Positions 53,045 through 62,000 of a stretch of 64,000 nt of DNA are shown piece by piece (positions within the stretch are counted from its first letter, which is position 1; every line of letters begins with the position of its first letter). The position numbers and the translations under genes were made by a program. This DNA is from JAVSMW01 sp032027005 (GTDB taxonomy: Bacteria > Bacillota > Thermincolia > Thermincolales > UBA2595), in NCBI GenBank assembly GCA_032027005.1, contig JAVSMW010000011.1:110805-174804 (forward strand). The letters are read 5' to 3'. The notes beneath the pieces were generated by a model, which was not told the DNA's origin, did no database searches, and saw nothing but the letters and a program-made list of their open reading frames with translations.

Positions 53045-53554
53045 CTATACGAATAATTTAGTAAGTTCGGAGAATGGAACCATTTCGTCAATAGACATAT
53101 AGAACCGTTCAATGTCCTTCTTTTTCTCATAGTCAAAGAAGGTCTTTTTACGTTTGGGATCGCCTTGGTCAATAATTTTCTTAACCTTGTTAGTGGTAAT
53201 AACCCATTGCCCCACAGTGTCAAACTGCGGTCTGTAGTCAACGTCGAACAGGATAAGCACGTTGTCGCCTGTCGCAATATATGCGTTAATCTTGTTCATA
53301 TCAACCATTACGCACTTGTCCGGGTCTATCCCCACCAATGACTTTGCCTTTAGGAGCGGAGTATGTCGCTTCTTACAATCAATGCGGATAGAAACAATAA
53401 AGTCGGGGTTCCTCTTGTTAGGTTGGTCACCCCGTTCAATGTGAAAGCCGAACTCTTTTACTTGCTGCTCGAACTGTTTCTCGAAGCCAAACCCTGCCTG
53501 TCCGTACTTCTGAATCCTCGCGGTGCTTGAAACATTGTCGTCGCGCAACGCCAA
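53045..53554 (-). CDS. PD-(D/E)XK nuclease-like phage protein
   Basis: 169 residues starting at TTG after AAAGGGGGTGA. NPDFIVSIRIDCKKRH gives Asp51, Asp59 and Lys61 with the spacing of a PD-(D/E)XK core, after a helix (FGFEKQFEQQVKEFGF) as in the Vsr/resolvase/restriction fold. The second half (VLILFDVDY, FYMSIDEMVPFSELTKLF) is not assigned. It could be a restriction-type or recombination nuclease. It is the first gene of the set with the methyltransferase and the ABC-GNAT protein and is preceded by the leader motif at 53571-53606. Confidence 0.6.
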   Translation of the reverse strand: MALRDDNVSSTARIQKYGQAGFGFEKQFEQQVKEFGFHIERGDQPNKRNPDFIVSIRIDCKKRHTPLLKAKSLVGIDPDKCVMVDMNKINAYIATGDNVLILFDVDYRPQFDTVGQWVITTNKVKKIIDQGDPKRKKTFFDYEKKKDIERFYMSIDEMVPFSELTKLFV

Positions 53555-53570
53555 GCCGTCACCCCCTTTC

Positions 53571-53606
53571 AGGGATTAATGAGCCTGTCATTACGCGATT
53601 GTGACG
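53571..53606 (-). promoter_or_regulatory. Phage leader motif, copy 2
   Basis: On the minus strand GTCACAA, 11 variable bases, then TGACAGGCTCATTAATCCCT, ending just before AAAGGGGGTGA. It shares 16 consecutive bases (CAGGCTCATTAATCCN) and the outer GTCACAA with copy 1 at 47374-47409. Confidence 0.5.
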
Positions 53607-53831
53607 AGGTAAAAAAGGGCAAAAAAAGAACCCGGACTATAAAAATCCGAGTACCAAGTTAAAGTTAATTTCTGAAAACCGTTGAAGTCTTGTTAATTTG
53701 GCAGAAATGCAAAAGTAAAAAACTTACATTGTTTCCAAAAAAAAACGGTAGTGCATATAATCATTTGAATGAATAAAACCTAAAACGATGATAACATTTT
53801 TCTGGATAGATTAGTATAAATCGGAATGGTT

Positions 53832-54095
53832 GTACATTTGACTACTAGTATATCCCTTGGAGTGATTGCCGTCTACTTGATTCGTTTAATGGGCGACGAT
53901 TACTTATAGGTTAAAGGCGTAGCATATGGGGCTGTGATATATCTTTTGCTTTGGGGTGCTATAGCTAAATTAGTTGTACCAGTGCAGGTCTTACAACCAA
54001 ATCTAGCTACGAGTGGGGTTTTCTTGGTCAGTCACCTTATTTTTGGAATGATAACAATTTCTCTAGCAGGGTACTATTTGAAGAAAAGGATTTAG
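53832..54095 (+). pseudogene. Remnant of a small membrane protein gene
   Basis: The frame reads TTSISLGVIAVYLIRLMGDD, then TAG (53907-53909), then VKGVAYGAVIYLLLWGAIAK and SHLIFGMITISLAGYYLKKR. Order and hydrophobicity match the C-terminal half of the family at 54151 and 55431 (there: LWFKGLIYGLFLWFAIFSIT). No start, an internal stop and no N-terminal half were found, so it is decayed. Confidence 0.6.
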
Positions 54096-54150
54096 AACAA
54101 AAACAATAATTATGATCAGATTTTATAAAGGTTTAATAGCCGGTGATTAT

Positions 54151-54572
54151 ATGCGTGACAGATTTACAAAAGGTATGGTTGCTGTAACATTAGCAGGTAT
54201 TCCGGCTGTTACTGTAAACCTAACAAGTTACGTTTTAAAATTATCAAGTTTACGCCACTTGGACTTCGCTTCAGTAATGATTTTTGGTAATTTACCGAAA
54301 ACCCGTGGGGAAGCGTGGTTTGCGTTCATTGTTTTGTTGGGCTTTTTTAGGGTATTAGTCTCGGTGTTTGCCCTGCTGGTTCCGATTATCAAGAATGAAT
54401 ACCTTATTTTAAAAAGTGCTACATTCGGTAGTACGATATGGTTCATCACTTATGCTATTACAGCTTTGTACAAAGTTCCTGAATTACAACGGATTCTGCT
54501 GAATAGTATTATTTCCTAACTTTATTTGGGTGACTATCTGGTTTAGCGGCAGGCTACGCCTTTGGCTGGTTT
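54151..54572 (+). pseudogene. Small membrane protein of the DRFTxG family, C-terminus frameshifted
   Basis: From the ATG the frame reads MRDRFTKGMVAVTLAGIPAV and has three hydrophobic segments, then stops at 54519 after ALYKVPELQRILLNSIIS. Past the stop, in another frame, LSGLAAGYAFGWF ends in a second stop; this is the missing last membrane segment when compared with the relative at 55431-55904 (SASIWGILLGVFLNLL). The intact part may still be made. The family is unnamed to me; members start with K/RDRFTRG and have about four membrane spans. Confidence 0.5.
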
Positions 54573-54726
54573 TAAACACTGTTACAGCATGTATAATAGG
54601 TGGAGTAGTAAAAAATGGTTGTATTTGTGTAATGAAACATAAACCAATTCCACTAAAGTTTGGAATCATAAAATCATCTGAATAAGACAACAATAAGAAT
54701 GAAAAACTTACTAGGAGTGAGTAAAA

Positions 54727-55314
54727 ATGTTCAAAATCAAAGACAGAGTTGTTTTAGGTGTTGTGGCTGGTTTAACCGGAAATGTCATTAAAATGGCGAT
54801 TGATGAAATTTCCACCAAAAAGAAGATATCACAGCGTTCATTTCGCGAAACTGCCGCAGGGGTATGGGTATCGAAAAAAAGTGAAGCCACGAATATAAAA
54901 GGACAACTCCTCGGAGGATTGCTTGATTTTGGAATGGGTATATTGGGCGGTATCTCATCGGTGTATTTACTGTCTAAAACCGGACGTGACCATATTGCAA
55001 TCAAAGGAATTACTTCAGGAATAACGATGGGTTCGCTTATTACTTTTGTTATGGGAACTTTGCCCCAAAATCAAGTTAGACCTAAAGATGCCGCAAGCAA
55101 CCTATCCTATATGCTGAGTCATGCCGTATACGGACTTGTAACAACTGCTATTGCCGCAAAATTAGGACACCCATCTTTATTTGATGTAAAGCCACAAAAC
55201 GACTATCTTGATCCTTCAGAACCGACGACAGAGAAAATAAAAAATAGTATTAGACTTCCGCAACCCAAGGATAATAGAACTCAAGGAAAACATTCTTTTA
55301 AGGTTACCTCATAA
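54727..55314 (+). CDS. Hypothetical membrane-associated protein
   Basis: 195 residues. MFKIKDRVVLGVVAGLTGNV starts with a K-DR..G pattern similar to its neighbours, with hydrophobic stretches at GQLLGGLLDFGMGILGGIS and LSHAVYGLVTTAIAAKL, a glycine-rich core and a hydrophilic tail. No known family. AGGAGTGAG precedes the ATG. AT-rich codon use and plus orientation set it apart from the phage genes on both sides. Confidence 0.75.
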   Translation: MFKIKDRVVLGVVAGLTGNVIKMAIDEISTKKKISQRSFRETAAGVWVSKKSEATNIKGQLLGGLLDFGMGILGGISSVYLLSKTGRDHIAIKGITSGITMGSLITFVMGTLPQNQVRPKDAASNLSYMLSHAVYGLVTTAIAAKLGHPSLFDVKPQNDYLDPSEPTTEKIKNSIRLPQPKDNRTQGKHSFKVTS

Positions 55315-55430
55315 GCCTATGGTAAGGCAAATCGTGATAACCTTACGGAATCGTATGTTTCTTTTATAGTGGGATTTTCTGTGATTTTAAACTATACCTT
55401 TTAATTAATGAGTTGATAGGGTGGTTATTC

Positions 55431-55904
55431 GTGATAAATTCTTTACTTAAAGACCGTTTCACAAGAGGTTTTATCGCTGGATTACTTTCGGGAGTAATTG
55501 CTTTAGGATTTAATCTGTTTTTGTACTATATTATTCATATTTCAACCCTGGTTTGGGGCGATTTTATTGCAGGATTCATTTTTCGGCGCAAAGTAGCGAG
55601 TTCGTGGGAATATGTTCTTGCTATGGTAATTGGGGTATTATTTACTGCGGTTTTAGGGACACTGTTCTCGTTAATAATCCCTAACATAAAGTCTAAATAC
55701 CTATGGTTTAAAGGATTGATTTATGGACTTTTTTTATGGTTTGCCATCTTTAGTATAACGATAATGTTTAGGATACCTTCACTAACGGTAATTCCTTCAA
55801 AGACCGCATTATCGAGCTTAATTAGTGCTTCCATTTGGGGAATTTTGCTAGGTGTCTTTCTTAATCTTTTGAATCCAAGAACAGAAACATCATCAATAAG
55901 CTGA
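55431..55904 (+). CDS. Small membrane protein of the DRFTxG family
   Basis: 157 residues from a GTG after AGGGTGG. It starts INSLLKDRFTRGFIAGLLSG and has four or five hydrophobic segments (FNLFLYYIIHISTLVWGDFI, FTAVLGTLFSLIIP, GLFLWFAIFSITIMF, IWGILLGVFLNLL). It is the intact member of the group with 53832 and 54151. The function is unknown; it lies just upstream of two coat-like genes, which suggests a sporulation or membrane role in the host rather than a phage role. Confidence 0.75.
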   Translation: MINSLLKDRFTRGFIAGLLSGVIALGFNLFLYYIIHISTLVWGDFIAGFIFRRKVASSWEYVLAMVIGVLFTAVLGTLFSLIIPNIKSKYLWFKGLIYGLFLWFAIFSITIMFRIPSLTVIPSKTALSSLISASIWGILLGVFLNLLNPRTETSSIS

Positions 55905-55966
55905 ATACCATTTGACCAATAAATAATAAACATGATAAACCGTTAATAACAAGGAGGGAAAAATTA

Positions 55967-56185
55967 ATGCGTGAAATAGACCCAAAAACAATGGCAGAAG
56001 TCAAAGATGCTGCTTTTCTAAAACGGGTAATATCAGAAACACAGGTAGCCAAAAGAAAATGTGAATTTTTTTCAGGTTTGGCTTCTGATTCAGAAGTTCA
56101 AAAAATTTTCAAAAAAGAATACAAGAACTTAGAGAAGTTTGAAAATATAGCCGAAGAATACTACCGGCACTTTATACAGGGGTGA
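55967..56185 (+). CDS. Small hypothetical protein upstream of the coat-like gene
   Basis: 72 residues, helical: EIDPKTMAEVKDAAFLKRVI and IFKKEYKNLEKFENIAEEYY. The helix pattern resembles short coat F-type proteins, but the match is weak. CAAGGAGGG precedes the ATG, and it overlaps the next gene by 4 bp, so the two products likely act together. Confidence 0.65.
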   Translation: MREIDPKTMAEVKDAAFLKRVISETQVAKRKCEFFSGLASDSEVQKIFKKEYKNLEKFENIAEEYYRHFIQG

Positions 56186-56391
56186 TAGACTTGACTGAAA
56201 AATTTACAGATATGGATATGTTACAAGATTATGAAAAAGATACAAGAATGGCTGCCCAAACGTTTGTAATGATTGCCGGAGAAATCCAAGACCCGAAATT
56301 AAGAAAAATAATGCTAAAAGCCGCTGAAATGGCTGTCCAGTCGCAGGATAACTTTGCTACCCTAATTACAAAAAGAGGAGACACTCCATAA
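56182..56391 (+). CDS. Spore coat protein CotF-like
   Basis: 69 residues. LTEKFTDMDMLQDYEKDTRM, AAQTFVMIAGEIQDPKLRKI and LKAAEMAVQSQDNFATLI follow the start and helix pattern of short coat F domain proteins found in spore formers. It has the four-base overlap with the upstream gene and a strong terminator right after it. It supports a spore-forming host. Confidence 0.65.
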   Translation: MIDLTEKFTDMDMLQDYEKDTRMAAQTFVMIAGEIQDPKLRKIMLKAAEMAVQSQDNFATLITKRGDTP

Positions 56392-56410
56392 TGCCTTGGA
56401 GTGTCTCTTA
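56377..56410 (+). terminator. Terminator after the coat-like genes
   Basis: GGAGACACTCC pairs with GGAGTGTCTCTT around a 10-nt loop; it overlaps the last codons. Confidence 0.7.
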
Positions 56411-56430
56411 ATCGTGTGATATTCCCCATT

Positions 56431-56568
56431 TTAGTCTTTTTTGGAGTTTTTATCTTCCAGCTTGGGGTAACCAATCATTATTAATTTCACAATGCAACGG
56501 ATACAAACAAATTTATTTTTGTAGGTAACAAGTTCATCAGCTCTCCCACAGAAGATACAACGGTTCAT
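56431..56568 (-). CDS. Small zinc-ribbon protein
   Basis: 45 residues from the ATG after GGGGTG. The start MNRCIFCGRADELVTYKNKF followed by VCIRC gives CxxC-x15-CxxC, a zinc-binding ribbon; the rest is basic. Such small ribbons occur in phages and in Bacillota as regulators. The function is unknown. A longer frame to 56676 has no ribosome site. Confidence 0.65.
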   Translation of the reverse strand: MNRCIFCGRADELVTYKNKFVCIRCIVKLIMIGYPKLEDKNSKKD

Positions 56569-56709
56569 GGCAACACCCCACGCAACATTACTATATATAA
56601 TATGTAACATTGAATGGTTCGTAGCCTGACCGAACCTACTTTTATTTTCCAGTAGAAAAGTCCTTTCTAAGTCCAACTTAATTCCTCACACACTCAAAAA
56701 AGAACCCTG

Positions 56710-56910
56710 TTACGGTTTGAGTTCCCCGTTTATATATTCCAATCTACCAGTTACATTATTTAAGACAAAGGCAATATTATTAATTTGCTTATAAATATAA
56801 ACCAATTTATCTTTATATTCCCATATAGTATAAGTTACCAACGGATTTAGATTAACTTCATTAATACAAACCCCGTTTTTTGTAACTAGTTCAATTGTAA
56901 CGTCTAGCAA
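56710..56910 (-). CDS. Small hypothetical phage protein
   Basis: 66 residues, mostly strands (VTIELVTKNGVCINEVNLNP, YIYKQINNIAFVLNNV), from a TTG after AGGGAGGG. CCCTCATTAGGG in its leader can form a short stem just before the ribosome site, like the leader motif elsewhere. No family is recognised. Confidence 0.55.
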   Translation of the reverse strand: MLDVTIELVTKNGVCINEVNLNPLVTYTIWEYKDKLVYIYKQINNIAFVLNNVTGRLEYINGELKP

Positions 56911-56933
56911 GATTCGACCCTCCCTAATGAGGG

Positions 56934-56962
56934 ATTATACCAAAAAAACAATCCGCATTCAA
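56934..56962 (-). promoter_or_regulatory. Promoter of the 66-residue ORF
   Basis: On the minus strand TTGAAT, a 17-bp spacer and TATAAT, 24 bp upstream of the TTG start. Confidence 0.65.
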
Positions 56963-56970
56963 CAATAATT

Positions 56971-57855
56971 TTACACCCAACTTAATTCTTCGACGGCACT
57001 CTGCAAGTCGTCCTCTCCTGGCTGGGTATATACCAATGTCTGTTGAATATTTGGTGTTCCGTCGGCTTTACAATGCCCTGCGAGCCTTGCTACAACATCG
57101 AGGGGAATTTTACGCACAACGAGTTCGTGACAAAATGTATGTCGTAAACTGTGAGCGGTTAAATGAGTTATCCCGGTCAGCTTACGGTATTTCCCGATAA
57201 TATGCTGTACCGCCCGCGTTGACATTCGCTCGGATCGCTGGGTATTGAATAGTTCGCCGTTATGCTCGTCCATGTACTGTTTGAGAATTCGCCGTACATC
57301 TTTATTTAGCTGAACTTCGCGGAAACGGTTCCATTTACCCTTCCGAACGATAACCTTGCCTTTCCGCTCGCCAATTTCTATGTCCCGCGGGGTGAGGTCG
57401 CATAATTCTTGAACGCGAAGCCCTGTATGCATTAGAGTAGTGATTATCGCGAGTTCGCGTAGGTCACCATGACCACGCACCGTCCGAATAAGAGCGTTTT
57501 GTTCGTTACGGTCAAGCCATTTCGGAGCTATCTTAACTGCGGTTACCGATTCGATATGCTCAACGGGATTGTCGGGGATTTCGCCTAGCCTCACTAGGTA
57601 GTTAAAGTAGGCTTTAAGGTGGGTTAGCGTTTGTCGCACGGTATTAGGCTTCAAATTATTGGTAGCCCAGGTTTTAAAATTTTTTATGTCCAGTTGAGTT
57701 GCCAGCCCTAGACCTGCTTGGGGGGTGCCGGGGGGGGTGTGGGGGTCTAAGAAGCGAGCGAACCTGTTGAAACTCGAACGGTATTGTCGAAGTGTTAGAT
57801 CGCTCGCGTTCTTTTCTTCTTTGAGGTATTCGAGGAACCTTTCTACTGTGGTCAT
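56971..57855 (-). CDS. Tyrosine recombinase/integrase, second
   Basis: 294 residues. N-terminal core-binding domain (FLEYLKEEKNASDLTLRQYR); catalytic residues in HTGLRVQELCDL, HSLRHTFCHELV, LAGH and the nucleophile Tyr of LVYTQPGE. A proline/glycine-rich insertion (DPHTPPGTPQAGLG) lies near residue 37, encoded by a G-run. AGGAGG precedes the ATG. Directly upstream is an 84-bp symmetrical palindrome. With the recombinase at 45671 it marks two recombination modules in one region; the two proteins are not close copies. Confidence 0.92.
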   Translation of the reverse strand: MTTVERFLEYLKEEKNASDLTLRQYRSSFNRFARFLDPHTPPGTPQAGLGLATQLDIKNFKTWATNNLKPNTVRQTLTHLKAYFNYLVRLGEIPDNPVEHIESVTAVKIAPKWLDRNEQNALIRTVRGHGDLRELAIITTLMHTGLRVQELCDLTPRDIEIGERKGKVIVRKGKWNRFREVQLNKDVRRILKQYMDEHNGELFNTQRSERMSTRAVQHIIGKYRKLTGITHLTAHSLRHTFCHELVVRKIPLDVVARLAGHCKADGTPNIQQTLVYTQPGEDDLQSAVEELSWV

Positions 57856-57871
57856 GGTCGTAACCTCCTGT

Positions 57872-57955
57872 GATATATGACGAGATTTTAATAAGATAAC
57901 CTAACGAACTAATGCGGTTCCGTTAGGTTTATAATATCATATCTCGTCGCATATC
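57872..57955. repeat. 84-bp interrupted palindrome upstream of the second recombinase
   Basis: Outer arms GATATATGACGAGAT (57872-57886) and ATCTCGTCGCATATC (57941-57955) and inner arms AACCTAACG (57898-57906) and CGTTAGGTT (57921-57929) share one symmetry axis at 57913.5. It could be a recombinase or repressor binding site, or a hairpin ending transcription of the gene at 57979. Confidence 0.7.
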
Positions 57956-57978
57956 GTAAAGAATATACGACAACTCTG

Positions 57979-58431
57979 CTACTCTTCTTCCCCGGTAATT
58001 TCACCCAATAATTTCTTGAGTTCTTGTATTTCCTTCTCTATAGCTTCGTTAGAAGTGTTGTCCTCGATGGTAGTATGTTGTTCTACCTTGTCTGTTAGTT
58101 TTCCTCTATTCTTCAATACCAGTTCAACAGCCTTGAGTTTAGCGTGGTCAGAGCGTCCAGAGCGAACTAAACGCTTTAATACACCGTAGGTTTCAGACAA
58201 GAAGTCCTCCATAGCAAGGTCTGCCACTTCATTCTGGTAGGCTATGAATATGGGGTCGCGTTTCCAACGATAAACGGTTCGCGGAGAAACGCCTACTTCC
58301 TCTGCGATCTGTTCAACGGTATTACACTTCAGGTCGTTGACGGCAAAGAGTTCTGCCGCTTTCCGCTGCTGAATTGAGAGTTTTTTGCCCAGGCGTGAAG
58401 TCGGCTGCTCGTAGTAGTTTTTATGTGACAT
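57979..58431 (-). CDS. Terminase small subunit-like HTH protein
   Basis: 150 residues from the ATG after AGGAGGTG. LSIQQRKAAELFAVNDLKCN then TVEQIAEEVGVSPRTVYRWK is the helix-turn-helix typical of phage terminase small subunits and related insertion-element proteins (phBC6A51 type). FIAYQNEVADLAMEDFLSET and an acidic coiled tail follow. It would recognise the packaging site. A normal large subunit is not next to it; the only terminase large sequence in the window is the chimeric gene at 48626. Confidence 0.75.
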   Translation of the reverse strand: MSHKNYYEQPTSRLGKKLSIQQRKAAELFAVNDLKCNTVEQIAEEVGVSPRTVYRWKRDPIFIAYQNEVADLAMEDFLSETYGVLKRLVRSGRSDHAKLKAVELVLKNRGKLTDKVEQHTTIEDNTSNEAIEKEIQELKKLLGEITGEEE

Positions 58432-58914
58432 TTTTGACACCTCCTAAAATCTTTCCTTCTATATATGCACCGAAAAAACGCCCTGTCCATCACTATGACA
58501 AAGGCGATTTTCTGTCAGAAATAACCCCAGAAAAAACGGTAACTTTCGATTACCTTCCAAACGAATTCCTTGAACTTTTTCACGATTTTTCTGCTCCTTT
58601 CATTTTTAAAAAAGTGGCACAAAATAAAAAACGCCTACTAACGGTAATAAAGCCGTTGTTAGACGCTTGAATAACAGTATCGGCGAATTTAATCAACGCT
58701 CGTGGTGACTCTAATCAACACCCTGCACTTATGCTATTAGCGTTAAAACCTTACGCTAATAGAATTTACCTTTCTCAACTTTAAGGGGAGGTAACGAATT
58801 GTCATACAAGGGTGACAATAATAAATGTTCCCTTCTTTTTCTACGGAATATTATTTAACCTTGATTGTGAGAATATAGTTATTGATTCTCGTTAATGATT
58901 CTATTCTAGTTAGT
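58432..58914. other. Non-coding region with hairpins left of the iterons
   Basis: No gene is supported here. A minus-strand terminator lies at 58622-58667 (GCGTCTAACAACGGC paired with CCGTTAGTAGGCG, then TTTTTATTTT). A perfect 9-bp stem CTATTAGCG/CGCTAATAG is at 58734-58762. AATCAACGCTC and AATCAACACCC are a weak direct repeat near 58690-58720. Confidence 0.55.
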
Positions 58915-59006
58915 GTAACCTTTTCGTAACCAAGTCCGTTACCTTTTCGTAACTAAGTTAGTTACGTTTTGGTTACTAAGTTGGTTACCTTTTTGTAACT
59001 ATGTTT
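58915..59006. repeat. Four 23-bp iterons, each a GTTAC-N6-GTAAC dyad
   Basis: Four head-to-tail units of exactly 23 bp begin at 58915, 58938, 58961 and 58984, with consensus GTTACCTTTTCGTAACTAAG plus three bases. Each unit holds an inverted pair GTTAC/GTAAC around a T-rich centre. Such arrays are typical for replication-initiator or repressor binding. They lie in the longest non-coding stretch of the phage part, just beyond the end of the fibre-like gene. Confidence 0.85.
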
Positions 59007-59010
59007 CGGA

Positions 59011-59047
59011 AATAAAAAAGCGGAGAGGGTTTTTCGCCCTCCCCGTT
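59011..59047 (-). terminator. Terminator after the fibre-like gene
   Basis: On the minus strand CGGGGAGGG pairs with CCCTCTCCG, followed by CTTTTTTATTT. Confidence 0.85.
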
Positions 59048-59052
59048 TTTCG

Positions 59053-62000
59053 TTATGGTTTCACTATGATATTTTCGATCAGTGGCTTATGCACCTCGGA
59101 ATTTTTACTCAAGTCCGGGTTTCCGTTACTGTCAAGCGGTGTCGACCTAAAGCTGAATTCTATAGAGTGCGAATAACCTTCTACTGTCGGCTTCAACAGC
59201 ACATATACATAATGACCGTCAACAGAAGCATCGCCTTGAGCTAAGACATTTCCTTCGCTGTCCCTGTACTCGTAGATAGCTTGGGATATTCCGAAGCTGC
59301 TGTCGTCCTTCGATGTAATTTCTACGCCGATCTCCTTTTCCTCACCCACTCTAAATGTTTTGCCCATAGGCTTATACTCCTTTATTCCGTATTTGAACCC
59401 GGTTTGGCGAACATAATAGCCGGTGTCCTTCTTGAATAATGAGGTCACGAAGTCGGTCACAATTCGCCTGGTATCAGCGAGTAGATAAACAAAAACACTC
59501 GCATTTCTGCGAGTGTCAGCGGTTACGGATACATTTTTCCGGGTCTTACGGTAAGTGTCGCCCTGAACTGATTCAGAGCGAACAACCTTCCTCAAGGTAT
59601 CTACTTGGAAGGTGTGTGAGAAACGGTAAACAACTTGCCTTCGGGTATCGGCTACTAGGGAAACAATTTTAGCCAGCCTTCGTTGAGTGTCAGCTTGAAC
59701 AGTTACGGTCTTGATAACCTTACGGTAGGTGTCAGTTACTATGGAAACAGAGTTTGTCACTTTCCTTCTGCTGTCAGCTACAAAGTTGGTTAGAACTGTT
59801 GGCTTCCTCCGGGTATCGGAATTAACCGAAACGGACTTAACAACCTTCCTCACAGTGTCTAAGTGGACAACGGTTGTAGATTGATTTACCACTTGCCGTA
59901 AGGTATCTCCAATAATGCTTATAGCGTTAGTAACCTTCCTCTTAGTATCGCCGGTAACCGAAACGGTTTTCACTACCTTTCTAACAGTATCGGCGTTAAA
60001 TATAACGGTCTGCTGGGAAACTACTTGACGAAGAGTGTCAGCTTGAACCGAAACGGATTTTCTCACTACTCTATAAGCGTCAGATATAACGCTTATAGCA
60101 TTTGTAACTTTGCGGAAAGTGTCTGCTGTCGCGGTTTCGCTCCGTGCCACTTTACGGTTCGTGTCGGCAGAAGTGGCAGCGGTTACAATTACCTTCCTCA
60201 AGGTGTCCAGATTTACAATAGTGCTATAAATAGCAGTAACTTGACGGTAGGTGTCCCCCAAAACCGAAACTAGCTTCGAGGTCTTTCTTAGGGTGTCGCT
60301 GTTCACTGTGACGAAGCAAACTGATCTTCGTATTGTATCGGCTACAACAGAAATAACCTTAACAATACCCCTTTTGGTGTCACCGGCTACAGAAGTCCTA
60401 ATAGCGGTTTTCCTCTTGGTATCGCCAACAGGAGCCTGATTAACTCCAATATTCCTCCTGGTATCGCAAGTGATAGAAACGACGTAAACACCGCCAGCAC
60501 TCACCGGAGTTGCGGTCTGAATGGAACTTCTTGCCCCAGCGTAGAATGTGCCACCAACATTCTGCATATCAACTACCACGAAGCTGTAGGTGGTATCGTT
60601 TGTCAGCCCGGTCACTACTTTTGAAGTATCGTTATATGCGGAACTCTCAACATAGGTATTGTTATCAATGATCTGTTGGGCGGTGTAGCCAGTTCCAGGG
60701 CGGTAATAGATACGGTGTTTATCCCCGGAAACAAGCCCGCCTCCGTTCGTCCAGTTGACAGTAACTTGTCCGTTCCCGGCTGTCAAGGAGTTCTGGGTAA
60801 ACGTGGTATAGCTTGAGAAGTCCAGTTTCGGAGCGTTCGTGCCAGAAGCATAGAAAACGGAGTAACTTCCTTGAGTTGCCCCACTAGCTACGTTTTCGTC
60901 GTTAGCCCTTACACGAACAGCAAAAATTCGCTCTGTACTTGCTTCGGGAGCAGGAGCAATACGCTTCTTAGCTACAATGAGGGCGTCTTTACAGTTTACA
61001 CCTGAATATGACCCGTAACTTTGGGGAAGGTTGTTCGTTAAAACATTAAAAACAGGTCTGTTCCAATCCTTATAAGCATCATCGTTCGTGTCACTTATAA
61101 ATCCAGTGTTTAAGGAGTACCAATCTTCGATTTCCTCTAAAGACAGCGTTCTTGCACCAATTGTAGATGGCTTATAAGACACTTGAACCGTCCCATAAAT
61201 GGTAGCGTGTTCATAAGCGGTAATATACCAACGAGAGAATTCGCGGCATACATCATAAGCGGTATTCCCTTTTCCGTCGTCGGAATAGTAAACCCCGGCG
61301 TAGGAATAGGTAAGTGCAGTACCTGAAACGGCTTGGTATTGTGTGTTATAACTGCTTGACCTGTGTAGGTATCCCTCGTCTTGAAACGAGCGGTCAATAT
61401 AAAGGGTCGGGTCAAGCTGTATCGGGTAACTTGCTAGTTGAGTTCCCCGGTAGTTTATCCCGTAAAGATATTCCCCGGATTGTTCATTGAAAACTTCCGT
61501 GGTAGGCATATTGTAGTTAGTCGCACTTTTTGCAGTTGCAGGAGCAAGCCAGTTATAAACCATTCCGTCGGAGCCTTTTAACCCAACTTTATCGGTTTTC
61601 TGTGATCCGTGCTTGCTGTGAATGGTCATAGAAACTAAGACTTTAGCAGTTGTCGGGTCGAATCCTAACATTACCGGGTCAGGTAACCAATTCTTAAACC
61701 CGGATTCAAAAATAAATGTTTCCTTCAACCTAGTTTCGGAAACAACAAATTCAAGGTCAACTCCGTTGAAAACGTCTGGGTAGGTTATCACGTTCTTATC
61801 AACCACAGGGATAGACGGGTTCGCCGAATGAATTTGAACTTTGTTCTGCGTGTCCGGGTCATAATAAAAAAGCCCGTTCAAAGTATAGGACACGGAGCCT
61901 TTTGCCCCGCGTCCGTGTTTAAAGTCAACGAATTTTACAGCGTCAGCCCTGTCCTTGAAGCCAACAATGAACGAGTTTGCTTTGGTAGCATACTTATATA

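Noticed and set aside
53032..53277. N-terminal extension of the DNA methyltransferase
   Set aside because: The extra 82 residues overlap the upstream gene in another frame, have no methyltransferase features, and a GTG after GGAGGTG gives a normal start.
59420..60475. CRISPR array or diversity-generating template in the repeat-rich region
   Set aside because: The periodicity is in the protein, the spacing follows codons, units differ throughout, and no reverse transcriptase or cas gene is in the window.
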